Assembly: GCF_020819555.1 (NCBI RefSeq)
Contig: NZ_JAJHJB010000023.1
Location: 18,189 to 82,188, forward strand
Direction of reading: 5' to 3'
Origin: Pelosinus baikalensis
Lineage (GTDB): Bacteria; Bacillota; Negativicutes; DSM-13327
DNA length: 64,000 nt
The stretch's first letter is position 1. Each line of letters opens with the position of its first letter. The notes beneath the pieces are model-generated. The model was not told the origin of the DNA. It saw nothing but the letters and a program-made list of their open reading frames with translations, and ran no database searches. This document shows, piece by piece, positions 41,715-50,765 of this stretch. Position numbers and translations under genes: made by a program.

Positions 41715-42008
41715 GTGCGGAAACAGCAAAAGTATCGTGTGAAATGGTTTAAACTATTTCTATTTGTATTATGCAGTTATTTTATTTATTTAACTGTTGG
41801 TCAACAGAGTCAACTTTCCTCTATTCGCCGTGAAAGTCAAGCCACACGTATGCAGCTTGAGCAGTTACGAGAGGCTAATACTGCATTACAAGAAGAGCGT
41901 AAAGCATTACATGACCCTAAATATGTAGAAAAATTGGCTCGTGAAGAGCAAGGATTGGTCAAACCAGGAGAGATTCCTTTCATTTCGGTGGAAAAAAATA
42001 ATTTATAG
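41715..42008 (+). CDS. divIC: Septum formation initiator DivIC/FtsB family
   Basis: A 97-residue bitopic protein: basic N-terminus (MRKQQKYRVKWFK), one membrane helix (LFLFVLCSYFIYLTVG), then a coiled coil (RRESQATRMQLEQLREANTALQEERKAL) and the family motif DPKYVEKLAREEQGLVKPGE. It joins FtsL and DivIB/FtsQ in the divisome. GTG start with GGTGGTGAAG close by. The place between yabQ and the S1-domain gene is the Bacillus order. Confidence 0.93.
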   Translation: MRKQQKYRVKWFKLFLFVLCSYFIYLTVGQQSQLSSIRRESQATRMQLEQLREANTALQEERKALHDPKYVEKLAREEQGLVKPGEIPFISVEKNNL

Positions 42009-42090
42009 CGGCTTTTCTTGACACCTTTTCAGTGTCAAGGTTATAATATGGATGAAAAACATAGTTTTTTAAGGGGGAAGTTTGATTAGT

Positions 42091-42522
42091 ATGTCCATTG
42101 AAGTTGGCAGTGTGGTTGAGGGCGTTGTGACAGGTATTACAAATTTCGGAGCATTTGTAGAATTGCCTGGAGGAAAAGTAGGTTTAATTCATATCTCGGA
42201 AGTTGCTGATGTATATGTTCGTGATGTGAAAGATTTCCTGAAAGAGCAAGATACGGTAAAAGTTAAGGTTTTGTCAGTTGATGAGCGCGGGAAAATAGGG
42301 TTGTCGATTAAGCAACTTCAGCCGCCAAGTCCAAGTCCAGCTCCTAGTCCTATTCCCAGGAGAGCACCAGCCAATGATAATCGGCGTTTTGGGAAAGTGA
42401 ATGCGCCGTCCTTTGAAGACAAGTTGACTAAATTCTTAAAAGATAGTGATGAACGTCTTGGAGATTTGAAACGTAATACAGAATCCAAACGTGGCGGTCG
42501 TGGCGCTGCTCGTTCTCAGTAA
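42091..42522 (+). CDS. S1-domain RNA-binding protein (YabR type)
   Basis: A 143-residue protein. Residues 1-75 are an S1/OB RNA-binding domain (VGSVVEGVVTGITNFGAFVELPGGKVGLIHISEVADVYVRDVKDFLKEQDTVKVKVLSVDERGKIGLSIKQ). A proline-rich linker (PPSPSPAPSPIPR) and a basic tail with a final RGGRGAARSQ follow; the Arg-Gly-rich end may add RNA contacts. The family (YabR in Bacillus, also called general stress protein 13-like) is poorly understood. ATG at 42091 is chosen over TTG 42082 because the AAGGGGGAAG site (42071-42080) would touch the latter. It lies between divIC and spoIIE, as in Bacillus. Confidence 0.92.
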   Translation: MSIEVGSVVEGVVTGITNFGAFVELPGGKVGLIHISEVADVYVRDVKDFLKEQDTVKVKVLSVDERGKIGLSIKQLQPPSPSPAPSPIPRRAPANDNRRFGKVNAPSFEDKLTKFLKDSDERLGDLKRNTESKRGGRGAARSQ

Positions 42523-42531
42523 TAGTTCATC

Positions 42532-42561
42532 AGAGCATTTCAATTTGAAATGCTCTTTTTG
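42532..42561 (+). terminator. Terminator after the S1-domain gene
   Basis: AGAGCATTTC (42532-42541) pairs with GAAATGCTCT (42547-42556), followed by TTTT. Confidence 0.93.
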
Positions 42562-42619
42562 ATATACATTCTTTAATTTATCACAGCCTAGATACTGTAT
42601 GGGAAAAATTTCCTTATGT

Positions 42620-42743
42620 CTCGACAAAAATAATAGTATTATAGTTCAAAAAAACCACCTGACATTGTAGTTGTCAGGTGGTTTTTTACCTTTTACTCTA
42701 CTTTTTGTCGGAATTTTTGTTTCATAGTGGACTTATTCAGACA
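42620..42743 (+). promoter_or_regulatory. Candidate Spo0A boxes before spoIIE
   Basis: Sequences close to TGTCGAA occur at 42620-42626 (reverse, CTCGACA), 42706-42712 (TGTCGGA) and 42737-42743 (reverse, TCAGACA-type). B. subtilis spoIIE is activated by Spo0A at such boxes. Each box has one to two mismatches, so this is only suggestive. The 314-base gap holds nothing else but two hairpins. Confidence 0.4.
42649..42687. terminator. Very strong orphan hairpin terminator
   Basis: Sixteen-bp perfect stem (42649-42664 with 42672-42687), 7-base loop, with A and T runs on the two sides, so it can act in both directions. A first terminator already lies at 42532-42561 and no gene is seen between the two; it may insulate spoIIE or end an unseen short RNA. 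Confidence 0.88.
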
Positions 42744-42836
42744 AAGATTGAATACCAATATATGTAAAATAATAATATGTACTTGATGCGGGCTATCTAT
42801 CTCCTGTTGGTATTATATGAATAGAGGTGAATCATT

Positions 42837-45287
42837 ATGCCAAAAGTAACTGTTATTACCTTACCAAATGAGATGCTAGATGTACCACAACCAATAACTG
42901 AAAAGAAACAAGCACCTCGACAGTTGTCTTTTAAGAAGATTTTTTACAAAGGATATTGTGTATTGCTGTCTATCATGCAGACAGAAAATTGGTTTATCAA
43001 TATTTTATCCTTTTTATTGGGACGAGTTACGATTATGGGGGACATTGCACCGATTGGATTGGCCTTTTTTGCTGCGGTAGCGCAACTGCAGAAAAAACGA
43101 GCTTTTACGGTAGGACTGTGGTGCATTGCTGGGGTCTTATCGGCAGGATATTACGTAGAAGTTGGCATTTATATTGCAACAATGTTCTTATATTTTTTGT
43201 GGGCAGATAAGCTGACACGATTGCACAAAAAAATAATGGCTGTGCCTTTATTGGCATTTTGCGTGATCATATGTTATGGATTCGTACTCAACCTATTTGC
43301 GCAGACAACTCTATATAGTTTCTTATTACTATTATTTGATGCTGGTACTTGTATGGTGTTGTCCTATATTTTTATGTATGGGGTGCCGCTTTTAATAGAG
43401 AAGCAATCGATCTATTCACAGCAATATGTGACCAGTGAACGTCTCAGTTGCATGATCTTGCTGCTGGCAATTGCCGTGGCTGGACTGGGCAATACCATGG
43501 TTTTCGACTATAGTATTCGTAATATGGCAGGTTGTCTCTTAATTATGGTGATGTCTCTTGCCGGTGGTCCAGGACTTGGTTCTTGCGTGGGTGTAGTGGT
43601 TGGACTGGTCATAGGGTTAAGTGATGGCAATGCAACGCTGACTGTATCCGTATATGCGGTAGCAGGTGTTTTAGCAGGAGCTTTTCGTGGATTGGGAAAA
43701 TTTGCAGTCATATTAGGATTTATATTAGGAAGCACCATTACTATATTATATTTTGGACAAGATCAGCAATTATTGCGAATACTAAGTGAATGTGCAATAG
43801 CAGGGGGATTGTTTATCTTTTCACCTAACAAGGGATTAGCCGGTTGGTGCGATCTTGCCTTTTCTTCTCCTTCGTCTGTATCTGCAGTCGACAATTCACT
43901 GCATGTACAAGAAACGGTATCGAAAATTAAAAATATTGCAGAGGTATTTCATGAGTTGGCTGGAACCTTTGGCAGTATTGTTGAAGATACGAAAGGGAAG
44001 ATTCGGGATGATGAATTAGCCAAAACACTATCTGCTGTGGGGGAGCAGTTATGTGTGAATTGCAGTAAAAGATCCCAGTGCTGGGAGGCTGATTTTTATC
44101 GTACCTACCATGGCATCTTAGAGCTGTTGGGACAAACAGACATCAAATCTATGCCTGTGAGCAAATTACCAAAAGTGTTCCAAGAAAATTGTATTCGAAA
44201 GAAAGAGTTAATAGAGACGATTGGCTTGGTAACTGAACGGAATCTTACTGCATCCTTTTGGCAAAAGAGAATCATTGAGCAGCGCCAAATTGTTACCGAG
44301 CAAATGGAAGCTACTAGTGTGATTATTAGTAACTTGGCTTATGAAATCGGTAAGGTTGAGCGTTCAAATAAGGCTCTGTCTCTAGTATTGCAAGAAAAGG
44401 CTGCTATGCTGGCATGTTCTCTTACAGGAGTAAGGGTGACAGGAAAACAAGGGGGAGCTGTAATCGAGGTCAGTAAAGCTCCATGTAATAATAAAAAAGA
44501 ATGTGTGAATACTATTTTGCCTTTAGCATCGAGTATCATGAAAGAGAAATTAATGCTAAAAGCGGAATGCGGCGATGCCAGCAAGAAAAAAAGATGTACC
44601 TTAGCTATGAAAGTGGCGAAGCGGTTTCAAGTGGAGACTGGTATTGCTAGCTTTGCTAAAGAGGGACAAGGGGTATGTGGTGATACCTGCACGGTAATTC
44701 CTTTATATAAAGGAAAGATAGCATTGATACTGAGTGATGGTATGGGAAGCGGTAAGCAGGCAGCTCTTGAGAGTAATATGGCAATAAAATTTTTGCAAAG
44801 ACTATTGTCAGTTGGTTTTGATATTGATATAGCAGTAAAGACGGTGAATTCTATGCTGCTATTGCGTACTCCTGATGAATCTTTCGTGACTCTTGATATG
44901 GTAGTGATTGATACCTATTCAGGAGAGGCTGAGTTCTTGAAGATTGGAGCGGCGCCGAGCTTTATTAAGAGGGTTAGAGAGGTTATGACTGTAAAATCAT
45001 CATCGCTGCCAATTGGTATTTTACAACAGATTGAAATTCAACCAATAAAAGAAATGGTAGTCGAGGGTGACTTTATCATTATGGTTAGTGATGGAATTGT
45101 GGATGTTCCCCAAAGTAGCTTGGATAAGGAAAATTGGTTAGCTAATTTTTTACGAAGAGGAGTCAATACGAAACCTCAGGCCTTGGCAGAGCAGATTCTC
45201 GCTCAAGCATTACTGATGTCTGGCAATCGAGTACATGATGATATGACAGTTATGGTTGCAAAAGTGGCTCAAAATACAGACGTGTAA
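42837..45287 (+). CDS. spoIIE: Stage II sporulation protein E, SigF-activating phosphatase
   Basis: An 816-residue protein (827 in B. subtilis). The first ~330 residues are a membrane domain of about ten spans. Residues about 340-560 form the central domain with cysteine-containing LCVNCSKRSQCWEADFYRTYHGIL. Residues about 600-816 are a PP2C-type phosphatase: VCGDTCTVIPLYKGKIALILSDGMGSGKQAALES, PIGILQQIEIQ, IIMVSDGIVDVPQ and HDDMTVMVAKV with metal-binding Asp. It dephosphorylates SpoIIAA, so freeing SigF in the forespore, and helps at the polar septum. GAGGTGA before the ATG. The S1 protein-spoIIE-tilS-hpt-ftsH order is that of Bacillus, apart from the two exporter genes in between. Confidence 0.97.
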   Translation: MPKVTVITLPNEMLDVPQPITEKKQAPRQLSFKKIFYKGYCVLLSIMQTENWFINILSFLLGRVTIMGDIAPIGLAFFAAVAQLQKKRAFTVGLWCIAGVLSAGYYVEVGIYIATMFLYFLWADKLTRLHKKIMAVPLLAFCVIICYGFVLNLFAQTTLYSFLLLLFDAGTCMVLSYIFMYGVPLLIEKQSIYSQQYVTSERLSCMILLLAIAVAGLGNTMVFDYSIRNMAGCLLIMVMSLAGGPGLGSCVGVVVGLVIGLSDGNATLTVSVYAVAGVLAGAFRGLGKFAVILGFILGSTITILYFGQDQQLLRILSECAIAGGLFIFSPNKGLAGWCDLAFSSPSSVSAVDNSLHVQETVSKIKNIAEVFHELAGTFGSIVEDTKGKIRDDELAKTLSAVGEQLCVNCSKRSQCWEADFYRTYHGILELLGQTDIKSMPVSKLPKVFQENCIRKKELIETIGLVTERNLTASFWQKRIIEQRQIVTEQMEATSVIISNLAYEIGKVERSNKALSLVLQEKAAMLACSLTGVRVTGKQGGAVIEVSKAPCNNKKECVNTILPLASSIMKEKLMLKAECGDASKKKRCTLAMKVAKRFQVETGIASFAKEGQGVCGDTCTVIPLYKGKIALILSDGMGSGKQAALESNMAIKFLQRLLSVGFDIDIAVKTVNSMLLLRTPDESFVTLDMVVIDTYSGEAEFLKIGAAPSFIKRVREVMTVKSSSLPIGILQQIEIQPIKEMVVEGDFIIMVSDGIVDVPQSSLDKENWLANFLRRGVNTKPQALAEQILAQALLMSGNRVHDDMTVMVAKVAQNTDV

Positions 45288-45338
45288 TGACAAGTATATA
45301 AATTCCCAAGGCGAATCCAAAGGATATTACCAATGAAT

Positions 45339-45372
45339 AAAAATAACCCAGGATATACTGGGTTATTTTTAT
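45339..45372 (+). terminator. Terminator after spoIIE
   Basis: AAAAATAACCCAG (45339-45351) pairs with CTGGGTTATTTTT (45358-45370). Confidence 0.93.
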
Positions 45373-45466
45373 TGCAATTGCAGGAAAATATAATAAAGCG
45401 AGAGAATAAATAACACTGATTTAGTAGAGTTATTAATGTTGAAAATAGTATGGGCGGTGTACATAC

Positions 45467-46225
45467 GTGACAATCTCATTGGAGCAAATGGTTTCTTTAG
45501 CGGCACTAGCAGGTGAGGTTATGTTAAAAAACGGAGCAGAAACCTATCGAATAGAAGAAACTATGGACCACATGGCCAAAGCTTGCGGTGCCAGCACTGT
45601 GGAGAGCTTTGTCATTCCTACAGGTGTCTTTTTAACAGTAACCGACGAAGCTGGTCATACCTTAACTGTAATGCGGCGGGTACGAGACCGTACAATTAAT
45701 CTGGATCGGATTTCAAAGGTAAATGAGTTATCACGAAGCTTAGTAGCCCAGCGCATGGGATATGAGGATGCTAAAGGGATTTTAACCAGTATTAGCAAAG
45801 AACGGACGGGATTTTCCTTATTGCCGTCTATGTTAGCTTCAGGGGTCATTGGGGGAGGGACTGCGGTTTTGCAAAATGCGCTTTTTTTTGAGACATTAGC
45901 TGCCTTTGCAGCAGCTATGATCGTGCGCTATATTGCTCATATCGTCTCTAAATTACATGGTGTACAATTTTCTTTTGAGTTTCTTGGTGGTATGGCTGTG
46001 GCTTTTTGTGGTGTACTCCTACACTCGATCTGGCCTCATTTACGACCTGATGCTGTCATTATTGGTGGTATTATGCCTTTAGTCCCTGGAGTAGCCATTA
46101 CCAATGCTATACGGGATGTGATTGCCGGTGATTTGCTAAGTGGAATGTCTAGAGGGCTGGAAGCTGCATTGACAGCAGCAGCCGTAGCTATGGGTGTGGT
46201 AATTATATTGGCACTTAAGGTATAA
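45467..46225 (+). CDS. Threonine/serine exporter family protein, large part (ThrE/YjjP type)
   Basis: A 252-residue protein. The first ~110 residues are soluble (EVMLKNGAETYRIEETMDHMAKACG, VESFVIPTGVFLTV, RTINLDRISKVNELSR), the rest has about five hydrophobic segments (ASGVIGGGTAVLQNALFFETLAAFAAAMIV; IIGGIMPLVPGVAITNAIRDVIAGDLLSG). The NGAETYRIEET and MPLVPG motifs define the ThrE/DUF1212 family, exporters of threonine, serine or succinate. The second half of the transporter is the next gene. GTG start. A ribosome site is weak (GGGCGG). It is inserted between spoIIE and tilS, where Bacillus lacks it, so it may have joined this operon later. Confidence 0.88.
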   Translation: MTISLEQMVSLAALAGEVMLKNGAETYRIEETMDHMAKACGASTVESFVIPTGVFLTVTDEAGHTLTVMRRVRDRTINLDRISKVNELSRSLVAQRMGYEDAKGILTSISKERTGFSLLPSMLASGVIGGGTAVLQNALFFETLAAFAAAMIVRYIAHIVSKLHGVQFSFEFLGGMAVAFCGVLLHSIWPHLRPDAVIIGGIMPLVPGVAITNAIRDVIAGDLLSGMSRGLEAALTAAAVAMGVVIILALKV

Positions 46226-46237
46226 TGAGGTGAAGCT

Positions 46238-46696
46238 GTGTTAATGGTAAAAATAATAGCGGTGCTATTAATTTCGGCATCCGTGGGTATATTATATCGT
46301 ATTCCTCGCAAATTATTACTATATGTTAGTTTCGTTGGTATGGCTGCCTGGCTGATCATGTATATTACGATGAGCTTTGGCGGCAATGGAATATTAGCTG
46401 ATTTCTTGGCGAGTGTAGCAGTCGGGGTAATAGCAGAAATTTTGGCACGGATTCTTCGAAAACCGGCGACTATTTTTATTATTCCTGGTTTTATTCCCTT
46501 AGTTCCCGGAGGTGATGCTTATATGACGATGCTTTACATGGTGGAAGGGAATTATGTGGATGGTGTAGCAAAAGGGATGCAGACGATATTAACGGCAGGA
46601 GCCATTGCTTTTGGCATCTTTGTTAGTTCTACTATTTTTCGCTTGATCAAAAATTATAACTTGGAGAGTTGCAGCACTGATGTTAGAAAAAGTTAA
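46238..46696 (+). CDS. Threonine/serine exporter family protein, small part (YjjB/ThrE_2 type)
   Basis: A 152-residue membrane protein with about four hydrophobic segments. IFIIPGFIPLVPGGDAYMTMLYMVEGNY is the small-subunit hallmark, mirroring the MPLVPG of the large part. The two proteins together match the single-chain ThrE. Start either GTG 46238 (five bases from GAGGTG) or ATG 46244. Its end overlaps the start of tilS by 17 bases, so it is translated with it. Substrate unknown. Confidence 0.87.
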   Translation: MLMVKIIAVLLISASVGILYRIPRKLLLYVSFVGMAAWLIMYITMSFGGNGILADFLASVAVGVIAEILARILRKPATIFIIPGFIPLVPGGDAYMTMLYMVEGNYVDGVAKGMQTILTAGAIAFGIFVSSTIFRLIKNYNLESCSTDVRKS

Positions 46697-48074
46697 AGCA
46701 TGGATAGATCGACATGGATTACTAGAGCAAGGAGATACGATTGTAGTGGCTTGCTCAGGCGGCCCAGATTCATTGGCGTTGTTACATATCCTTGCTGCGT
46801 TTCGCCCAGAATATAATATGAGTATGGTTGTTGCCCACGTTGATCATATGCTTCGTGGAGAAGAATCCGCCATGGAAGCGGCTTTTGTAGTGGACTTTTG
46901 TGCCAAACGCAGTCTAATATGTTATCATAAAGCGATTGATGTACCTAAGTTTATGAAAGAGGCGGGCATGTCTGGAGAAGAGGCTGCTCGGATAGTACGT
47001 TATCGGTATTTGCGGCAGGTTGCTAAAGAGGTAGGTGGTGCCAGGATTGCTACAGGACATCATCGGGACGATCAGGCGGAAACCGTATTAATGAATATGC
47101 TGCGTGGATCAGGCAGTGCTGGGATACGAGGGATGCAGCCAATGAATGGTGATATTATTAGACCGCTGCTATCGGTCAGCAGGGCTGATATTATGGCGTA
47201 TTGTAAAGCCAAGCAGCTAGAGCCTAAATTTGATAGTTCGAATTTTGAAACCAATTATTTGCGCAATCGTATTCGTATTCACCTTTTACCTGAGCTGGAA
47301 AAACAGTATAATAATGCTGTTAAAGATTCGTTGTGTAGAACTGCAACCATTGTTGGCGATGAGCATGATTTTATCCAGCATACAGCTAAGAGTATTTGGC
47401 TGGAAGTTGTAAAAGAAGAGAATCATTGCTTACTGCTTGTTGCAAAGCAGATGAAATTGGTACATATTGCCGTTACGCGTGAAATAATTCGCTTAGCGAT
47501 TGAAAAAAAACAAGGTTCTTTAACAGGAATAAGCTTTTATCATGTGGAAACTGTGATAGAGATGCTTTTTCATGGGCGAGTGGGAAGTATTTTACAGTTG
47601 CCTGGTGGGTTGACAATTCATAAAACATATGATGGACTACACGTAGGAGAAAAGCCATTTGTTTTGACGAATCAAGTAGCCTATTCTGGACAAGAATTAA
47701 CAATTCCTGGTATTACCCAAATTCAGCAATTGGGTATACAAATCAGCGCAGAGCTAACCGCGACACGGATAAAAAGTCAGCTCAATGTGGCTGTTTTTGA
47801 TGCAGATGAGCTATCATTACCTTTATTTGTTCGTACTCGCCGTGTGGGTGATCGTTTTATCCCTCTTGGTTTTGCTGGGAATAAAAAAGTGAAAGATTTT
47901 TTTATTGATGAAAAAATTCCTCGGGAAGTGAGAGATTTTGTACCGATCATTTGTGATAAAGGAGGTATCCTTTGGATTGGAGGTTATCGTCAAAGCCGAC
48001 GTGGCGAAGTCACCGATAAAACGAAAACATTTTTACAATTAAGAATTTTAGAAAATGCAATAAAAAATAATTAA
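46680..48074 (+). CDS. tilS: tRNA(Ile)-lysidine synthetase TilS
   Basis: A 464-residue enzyme that changes C34 of tRNA-Ile(CAU) to lysidine, so that it reads AUA. The N-type ATP-pyrophosphatase loop is S26-GGPDS31 (VVACSGGPDSLALLHIL); VVAHVDHMLRGEESAMEAAFV, the second motif GHHRDDQAETVLMNMLRGSG and IRPLLSVSRADI are all present. The middle and C-terminal substrate-binding domains follow, with VRTRRVGDRFIPLGFAGNKKVKDFFIDEKIP. It overlaps the exporter gene by 17 bases and lies before hpt and ftsH, the usual Firmicutes set. Essential in most bacteria. Confidence 0.96.
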   Translation: MLEKVKAWIDRHGLLEQGDTIVVACSGGPDSLALLHILAAFRPEYNMSMVVAHVDHMLRGEESAMEAAFVVDFCAKRSLICYHKAIDVPKFMKEAGMSGEEAARIVRYRYLRQVAKEVGGARIATGHHRDDQAETVLMNMLRGSGSAGIRGMQPMNGDIIRPLLSVSRADIMAYCKAKQLEPKFDSSNFETNYLRNRIRIHLLPELEKQYNNAVKDSLCRTATIVGDEHDFIQHTAKSIWLEVVKEENHCLLLVAKQMKLVHIAVTREIIRLAIEKKQGSLTGISFYHVETVIEMLFHGRVGSILQLPGGLTIHKTYDGLHVGEKPFVLTNQVAYSGQELTIPGITQIQQLGIQISAELTATRIKSQLNVAVFDADELSLPLFVRTRRVGDRFIPLGFAGNKKVKDFFIDEKIPREVRDFVPIICDKGGILWIGGYRQSRRGEVTDKTKTFLQLRILENAIKNN

Positions 48075-48136
48075 AATTTTAATTGGTTTACATTTTTTTA
48101 TTGCGTAATATATATAATAAAACAGGAGGAACGATA

Positions 48137-48676
48137 GTGATAAATGATGTAGAAAGAGTCCTACTCAGCGAAGAGCAATTAGCGGCGCGTATAGTAGAAC
48201 TAGGGGCAAAAATTACTGCTGATTATGCTGGCGAAGAAATCTTAATGATTGGGGTGTTACGGGGAGCTGTGCTGTTTATGGCGGATTTAGCCAGAGCAAT
48301 TAAAGTTCCGGTAGCGATTGATTTTATGGCAGTGTCCAGCTATGGTGCAGGTACCAGCTCTAGCGGCGTGGTAAGGATTCTCAAAGATCTTGATGAAAAT
48401 GTGGAAGGTAAGCATGTTCTAGTGGTAGAAGATATTATTGATTCAGGTTTAACTTTGAATTATTTGGTAGATAATCTTAAATCTCGCCAGCCAGCCAGTA
48501 TTAAGATATGTACACTTCTTAATAAACCAGATCGACGTAAGGTAAATGTGGATATTGCATATAATGGCTTTACTATACCCGATTATTTTGTAATTGGATA
48601 TGGACTTGATTATGCTGAAAAATACCGGAATTTACCCTTCATCGGAATTTTAAAACCCGAAATTTATCAAGACTAA
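48137..48676 (+). CDS. hpt: Hypoxanthine phosphoribosyltransferase
   Basis: A 179-residue purine salvage enzyme. The PRPP-binding motif is VLVVEDIIDSGLTLNYL, with the flexible-loop segment FMAVSSYGAGTSSSGVVRILKDLDENVEGKHV. It converts hypoxanthine and guanine to IMP and GMP with PRPP. GTG at 48137 is used because AGGAGG lies at 48124-48129; the open frame from 48083 contains this site. It follows tilS by 62 bases and lies before ftsH, the Bacillus order. The AT-rich 60 bases in front may carry a weak promoter (TTTACA and TATAAT at wide spacing). Confidence 0.95.
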   Translation: MINDVERVLLSEEQLAARIVELGAKITADYAGEEILMIGVLRGAVLFMADLARAIKVPVAIDFMAVSSYGAGTSSSGVVRILKDLDENVEGKHVLVVEDIIDSGLTLNYLVDNLKSRQPASIKICTLLNKPDRRKVNVDIAYNGFTIPDYFVIGYGLDYAEKYRNLPFIGILKPEIYQD

Positions 48677-48682
48677 GTTTTA

Positions 48683-48711
48683 TTGTTAATTATTAGATTT
48701 GATGGTATAAT
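48683..48711 (+). promoter_or_regulatory. SigA promoter of ftsH
   Basis: TTGTTA (48683-48688), 17 bases, TATAAT (48706-48711). The 82-base untranslated leader contains a short frame with its own ribosome site. Confidence 0.75.
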
Positions 48712-48735
48712 ATTTCACTATGGAGGCCAAAGGAC

Positions 48736-48762
48736 ATGACAATGCCTATGGCAGGAAAATAA
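48736..48762 (+). CDS. Possible 8-codon leader peptide before ftsH
   Basis: ATG at 48736 with GGAGG at 48722-48726 opens eight codons (MTMPMAGK) to TAA, between the ftsH promoter and the ftsH start. Three of the eight residues are Met. A translated leader might affect ftsH expression, but such short frames also arise by chance. Nothing else supports it. Confidence 0.3.
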   Translation: MTMPMAGK

Positions 48763-48792
48763 CGTTGGTGCTTCAGTGAGAGGAGGGCTACT

Positions 48793-50691
48793 TTGAATAA
48801 ATTTTTTCGAAATGTAAGTTTTTATTTGTTGATTATTATCATTGCTATTTCAATAATTGACTACTATTCCTCACGTACAACGAATAAGCAGGAAATTAGT
48901 TATACTCAATTTTTACATCAAATTGAGGAACAGAAGGTTCAGAGTGTCACGGTTGTCGATAAAGATATTCGAGGCAAACTGACAGATGGTACTGAATTTA
49001 CCACAATTACGCCGAATGATCCTACACTTATTAATACGTTGCGAGAAAAAAATGTTGATATTAAGGCTGAACAGCCGCCTCAACCACCATGGTGGACAAC
49101 AATTTTTTCTTCTATTTTGCCAATGCTGCTGTTAATTGGGGTATGGTTCTTTATTATGCAGCAGACACAAGGCGGCGGAAATCGAGTGATGTCTTTTGGC
49201 AAAAGCCGGGCGAAGCTTCATGGTGAAGATAAAATTAAGGTCACCTTTGGCGATATGGCTGGTGCTGATGAAGCAAAGCAAGAATTAGAAGAAGTGGTTG
49301 AGTTCTTAAAACATCCTAAGAAATTCAATGATTTGGGAGCTCGTATTCCCAAAGGTGTATTGTTATTTGGACCTCCGGGTACAGGTAAAACTCTATTAGC
49401 CCGAGCAGTAGCTGGGGAAGCAGGAGTTCCCTTTTTTAGCATCAGCGGTTCTGACTTTGTGGAAATGTTTGTTGGTGTCGGTGCTTCCAGAGTACGGGAT
49501 CTGTTTGAACAAGCAAAAAAGAGCGCGCCTTGTATTGTGTTTATTGATGAAATCGATGCTGTAGGACGTCAACGGGGTGCAGGTCTCGGCGGCGGACATG
49601 ATGAGCGGGAACAGACATTAAATCAGTTATTGGTAGAGATGGACGGATTTGGCGTCAATGAAGGAATTATTATCATTGCTGCGACGAATCGCCCTGATAT
49701 TCTTGATCCAGCCTTACTGCGTCCTGGTCGCTTTGATAGACAGATTGTCGTTGATAAACCAGATGTTAAGGGGCGTCTGGAGATATTGAAAGTTCACACC
49801 AAAGGTAAGCCAGTAGCAAAGGAAGTAAGTCTTGATGTACTGGCGCGCCGTACACCTGGTTTCACGGGTGCGGATTTGAGCAACCTAGTGAATGAAGCTG
49901 CTCTTTTAGCAGCACGACGTAACAAAAAACGGATTGACATGCCTGAAATGGAAGAGTCTGTTGAACGTGTTGTTGCTGGACCTGAGCGTAAAAGTAAAGT
50001 GATTAGTGAACGTGAGAAAAAACTCACTGCCTATCATGAAGCAGGTCATGCCTTAATTGGAATGCTGCTGGATAATACAGATCCTGTGCATAAAGTGTCG
50101 ATCATTCCTCGCGGACGAGCTGGCGGTTATACATTAATGCTGCCGACAGAGGATCGCTATTATGCTACACGTACAGAGTTACTGGAACAACTCAGTGTAT
50201 TATTAGGTGGGCGTGTGGCGGAAGCTGTTGTTCTTAAGGAAATCAGTACAGGTGCGCAGAATGATTTAGAACGTGCCACTGATTTATCACGTAAAATGAT
50301 TACCGAATACGGTATGAGTGAGAATTTAGGACCAATTACTTTTGGGCACAGGCAGCAGCAGCAGGTGTTCTTAGGAAGAGATATTTCTCGTGACCGTAAT
50401 TACGGTGAAGAAGTAGCATCTTCTATTGATAAAGAAGTGCGCAGATTGATCGAAGGTGCTTACAATAAAACAGAAGCAATGCTGCAGGAAAATATTGAAA
50501 AGCTTCATTTGATTGCTGCTGCTCTTATTGAAAAAGAAACACTGGAAGCTAGCGATTTGGAAGAACTGTTAGCGAATGGTCAAATTTCTGAGAAATCTGA
50601 AACAGAGAAAATCGCTCTTACGAAGAGTGAGAGCGTTGAGGATACTGGTAGTCAAGCAGGACCGAAAATCGTATATATTACTCGTTCCTAG
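48793..50691 (+). CDS. ftsH: ATP-dependent zinc metalloprotease FtsH
   Basis: A 632-residue membrane protease. Two membrane helices (SFYLLIIIIAISIIDYY; IFSSILPMLLLIGVWFFIM) frame a small outer domain. The AAA module has Walker A G193-PPGTGKT, Walker B IVFIDEIDAVGRQRG and the second region of homology NRPDILDPALLRPGRFDR, with pore motif F-V-G. The zinc site is H415-EAGH419. It degrades misfolded membrane and short-lived regulatory proteins, as a hexamer; in B. subtilis it is needed for Spo0A activation. TTG start with AGGAGGG upstream. It closes the tilS-hpt-ftsH group and has its own promoter. Confidence 0.97.
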   Translation: MNKFFRNVSFYLLIIIIAISIIDYYSSRTTNKQEISYTQFLHQIEEQKVQSVTVVDKDIRGKLTDGTEFTTITPNDPTLINTLREKNVDIKAEQPPQPPWWTTIFSSILPMLLLIGVWFFIMQQTQGGGNRVMSFGKSRAKLHGEDKIKVTFGDMAGADEAKQELEEVVEFLKHPKKFNDLGARIPKGVLLFGPPGTGKTLLARAVAGEAGVPFFSISGSDFVEMFVGVGASRVRDLFEQAKKSAPCIVFIDEIDAVGRQRGAGLGGGHDEREQTLNQLLVEMDGFGVNEGIIIIAATNRPDILDPALLRPGRFDRQIVVDKPDVKGRLEILKVHTKGKPVAKEVSLDVLARRTPGFTGADLSNLVNEAALLAARRNKKRIDMPEMEESVERVVAGPERKSKVISEREKKLTAYHEAGHALIGMLLDNTDPVHKVSIIPRGRAGGYTLMLPTEDRYYATRTELLEQLSVLLGGRVAEAVVLKEISTGAQNDLERATDLSRKMITEYGMSENLGPITFGHRQQQQVFLGRDISRDRNYGEEVASSIDKEVRRLIEGAYNKTEAMLQENIEKLHLIAAALIEKETLEASDLEELLANGQISEKSETEKIALTKSESVEDTGSQAGPKIVYITRS

Positions 50692-50696
50692 TTTTG

Positions 50697-50726
50697 AAAG
50701 GGCAGGTGTAAACCTGCTCTTTTTTC
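50697..50726 (+). terminator. Terminator after ftsH
   Basis: AAAGGGCAGGT (50697-50707) pairs, with one wobble, with ACCTGCTCTTT, followed by further T. Confidence 0.93.
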
Positions 50727-50765
50727 TTTTTGTAAGTATAAGTAGGTGAAAAAGATGCGAATTAT

